Of a stretch of DNA of 64,000 bases, positions 62,410 to 64,000 are shown in pieces (positions within the stretch are counted from its first letter, which is position 1; every line of letters starts with the position of its first letter). Below the pieces are notes generated by a model that saw only the letters and a list, made by a program, of their open reading frames with translations, searched no databases and was not told the origin of the DNA. The translations under genes and the position numbers were made by a program. The DNA is from Bacillota bacterium (GTDB lineage Bacteria > Bacillota > Bacilli > Alicyclobacillales > SLC66), in the NCBI GenBank assembly GCA_021828865.1, contig JAJZCW010000008.1:1-64000 (forward strand), in the 5' to 3' direction.

Positions 62410-63963
62410 TTATTTTACCCTTAATCCCTCCAATAGACCATGTTCATCGTGCAAACTGATCATATCGTTTGCCACTCTCTCTATTTCCGGACTCAAACTG
62501 CGATCCTCTCGAACAGGCGCCACCCTTGCCCGCAACCAATCATATAACCCTTTTGTCGCAGGGGAGAGTCGATCGTAAAAGCCTTGAATGGCAATCGCCT
62601 CGCATGCCGCAATAGCTTCGATTGCAAGAACACGGGCAGCGTTGCCGACAATCTGATCTGCCTGTCTAGCGGCGGTCGTGCCCATTGACACATGATCTTC
62701 CTGATTACCTGATGAAGGAATGGAATCGACACTGGCCGGGTGAGCCAACACTTTATTTTCCGAGACTAGCGATGCCGCCACGTATTGTAAAATCATGAGT
62801 CCAGACGAGAGCCCGGGTGTGCGTGCAAGAAACGCAGGAAGTCCGTTCAACAATGGATTCACCAGTCGTTCACATCTGCGCTCTGATATATTTGCCAGTT
62901 CCGCTACCGCAATTTTCATAAAATCCATCACGAGTGCCACCGGTTGCCCGTGAAAATGGCCGCCGGATAATATCTGCCCCAAATCTGTCAATACGAGCGG
63001 ATTATCGGTGGCAGCGTTCCACTCCACTTGCATAACAGACTGCACATGATCCAGCGACTGACGGCTCGCGCCGTGCACTTGGGGAATGCAACGAAGACTA
63101 TAGGCATCCTGCACGCGAAGCTCTCCCTGTGAGGTGGTGAGTTTGCTTCCATCCAGCCATGCGCGCATGCGTCTGGCTGTCTCCAATTGACCGGAATGGG
63201 GCCGAAGCATGTGCAATTCCTCATGAAATACATCGCGAATACCTTGTAACGCTTCCATCGTTAGTGCTGCCACACCATCTGCAAAATCTGCTAATTTCCA
63301 GGCCCGAAAGAGTGCCAAACTACCTATGCCTGTCATCGCCTGCGTGCCGTTGATGAGTGCCAATCCCTCTTTGGCTTCGAGCTCTACTGGTTTGAGTCCT
63401 GCTTTTTCTAATGCCAGCCCCCCAGGCATTAATTCCCCTTGATAATAGGCATCGCCCTCGCCGATTAACAGCAGGGACAAGTGGGCAAGCGGCGCCAGGT
63501 CTCCACTCGCACCCAAAGACCCTTGCGAAGGCACATACGGGTGAATTCCCCGATTCAGGCAATCCAAAAGCAATTGCAGGGTGGCAGGTCTGATGCCTGA
63601 GTAGCCTTTGGAGAGTGCATTAGCCCGCAACAACATCATGGCTCGCACCGTCTCTACCGGAAGCGGTGATCCCACTGCACAGGCATGGCTTCTAAGTAAA
63701 TTCACTTGCAACTCGGACGCATCATCCGAGGAAATCGCTACTTCCGCCAGCTTGCCAAATCCCGTATTGACGCCGTATACAGGTGCATTTCCCTGCAATA
63801 CTTCCTCGATGCGCTTTCGACTCTCACGAATCCCAGGCCATGCGGCATCATCGATTTTAACGGTGATAAATCCCTCGGATTCAGGGTTAGTATTAGCGGC
63901 CACCGCCACCAAATCATGCAAATTCAAATGATTACCATTTAATGCCAATGTGTTCGTCATCAT
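62410..63963 (-). CDS. hutH: Histidine ammonia-lyase
   Basis: This 517-residue enzyme removes ammonia from histidine to give urocanate, the first step of histidine breakdown. The Ala152-Ser153-Gly154 triad in GSLGASGDLAPLAHL makes the MIO cofactor, and GNQEDHVSMG and YGVNTGFGKL are family motifs. The ATG at 63963 follows AAAGGAGTGAAGTT, so the N-terminus is complete. The other hut genes would lie beyond the right edge of the window or elsewhere; those on the left are unrelated. Confidence 0.93.
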   Translation of the reverse strand: MMTNTLALNGNHLNLHDLVAVAANTNPESEGFITVKIDDAAWPGIRESRKRIEEVLQGNAPVYGVNTGFGKLAEVAISSDDASELQVNLLRSHACAVGSPLPVETVRAMMLLRANALSKGYSGIRPATLQLLLDCLNRGIHPYVPSQGSLGASGDLAPLAHLSLLLIGEGDAYYQGELMPGGLALEKAGLKPVELEAKEGLALINGTQAMTGIGSLALFRAWKLADFADGVAALTMEALQGIRDVFHEELHMLRPHSGQLETARRMRAWLDGSKLTTSQGELRVQDAYSLRCIPQVHGASRQSLDHVQSVMQVEWNAATDNPLVLTDLGQILSGGHFHGQPVALVMDFMKIAVAELANISERRCERLVNPLLNGLPAFLARTPGLSSGLMILQYVAASLVSENKVLAHPASVDSIPSSGNQEDHVSMGTTAARQADQIVGNAARVLAIEAIAACEAIAIQGFYDRLSPATKGLYDWLRARVAPVREDRSLSPEIERVANDMISLHDEHGLLEGLRVK

Positions 63964-64000
63964 AACTTCACTCCTTTACTTAAGCAGAGAAAAAATACCG

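Noticed and set aside
1-64000. CRISPR array, insertion sequence, prophage or tRNA gene
   Set aside because: I saw no repeat-spacer series, transposase, integrase or cloverleaf sequence in the window on reading it through.

Overview
The window looks like chromosomal backbone DNA of a spore-forming Bacillota, most likely a Bacilli relative (an Alicyclobacillaceae-like lineage is my guess, not shown). The signs are strong AGGAGG-type ribosome sites, many TTG and GTG starts, rho-independent terminators, a ydaO-type c-di-AMP riboswitch, and the families YmfF/YmfH, YunC, YuiD, MurT/GatD, SpoIID-like and FadN/FadA/FadE. Genes are dense on both strands. I see no prophage, insertion sequence, CRISPR array, tRNA gene or integrase.

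Left edge (1-240): an rRNA operon promoter and leader on the minus strand run out of the window, with only the first few bases of 16S present. 0.28-7.4 kb: two complete 2-oxoacid:ferredoxin oxidoreductase operons point away from each other, separated by an exported 3D-domain protein and a GntR regulator. 7.4-15.9 kb: a lipoprotein, YuiD, a B12-binding radical SAM protein, YunC, a decayed glycosyltransferase pseudogene, a DedA protein, Bcp, a riboswitch-controlled LysM/3D protein and an Orn/Lys/Arg decarboxylase. 16-18.9 kb: a SpoIID-like protein and two exported proteins I cannot name.

18.9-33.6 kb: endonuclease IV, an E. coli-type (GSI-beta) glutamine synthetase, RodA, a DedA protein with no standard start codon, FtsW, a metallo-beta-lactamase-fold enzyme, the MurT/GatD lipid II amidation operon with an SDR and a small membrane protein, TcdA, an RluA-type pseudouridine synthase and the YmfF/YmfH peptidase pair. 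33.7-48.6 kb: a 7Fe ferredoxin that could serve the oxidoreductases, an MFS protein, UppP, the fused isobutyryl-CoA mutase IcmF followed upstream by a TetR regulator, a LysM/3D protein, the fadN-fadA-fadE beta-oxidation operon, D-amino acid transaminase and a HIT protein.

48.7-64 kb: a long minus-strand run holding a two-component system, IspH, proline dehydrogenase, MazG, GalU, an ABC-class ATPase, a phospholipase D-like lipoprotein, a PAP2 phosphatase and a cupredoxin-fold protein that has lost most copper ligands. A catalytically degenerate beta-lactamase-fold membrane protein follows on the plus strand, then PncB, a HAD phosphatase, an inositol monophosphatase and HutH.

Two themes link the genes. 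One is cell-envelope building (RodA, FtsW, MurT/GatD, UppP, a BcrC-like PAP2, GalU, Dat, three 3D-domain proteins). The other is acyl-CoA, 2-oxoacid and amino-acid catabolism (FadNAE, IcmF, two KGOR, ProDH, HutH). I found no clearly new multi-gene system. The best leads are the beta-lactamase-fold pseudoenzyme, the ligand-less cupredoxin, the GSI-beta glutamine synthetase, the unnamed exported trio at 16-18.9 kb, and the DedA gene with an apparent ATC start.
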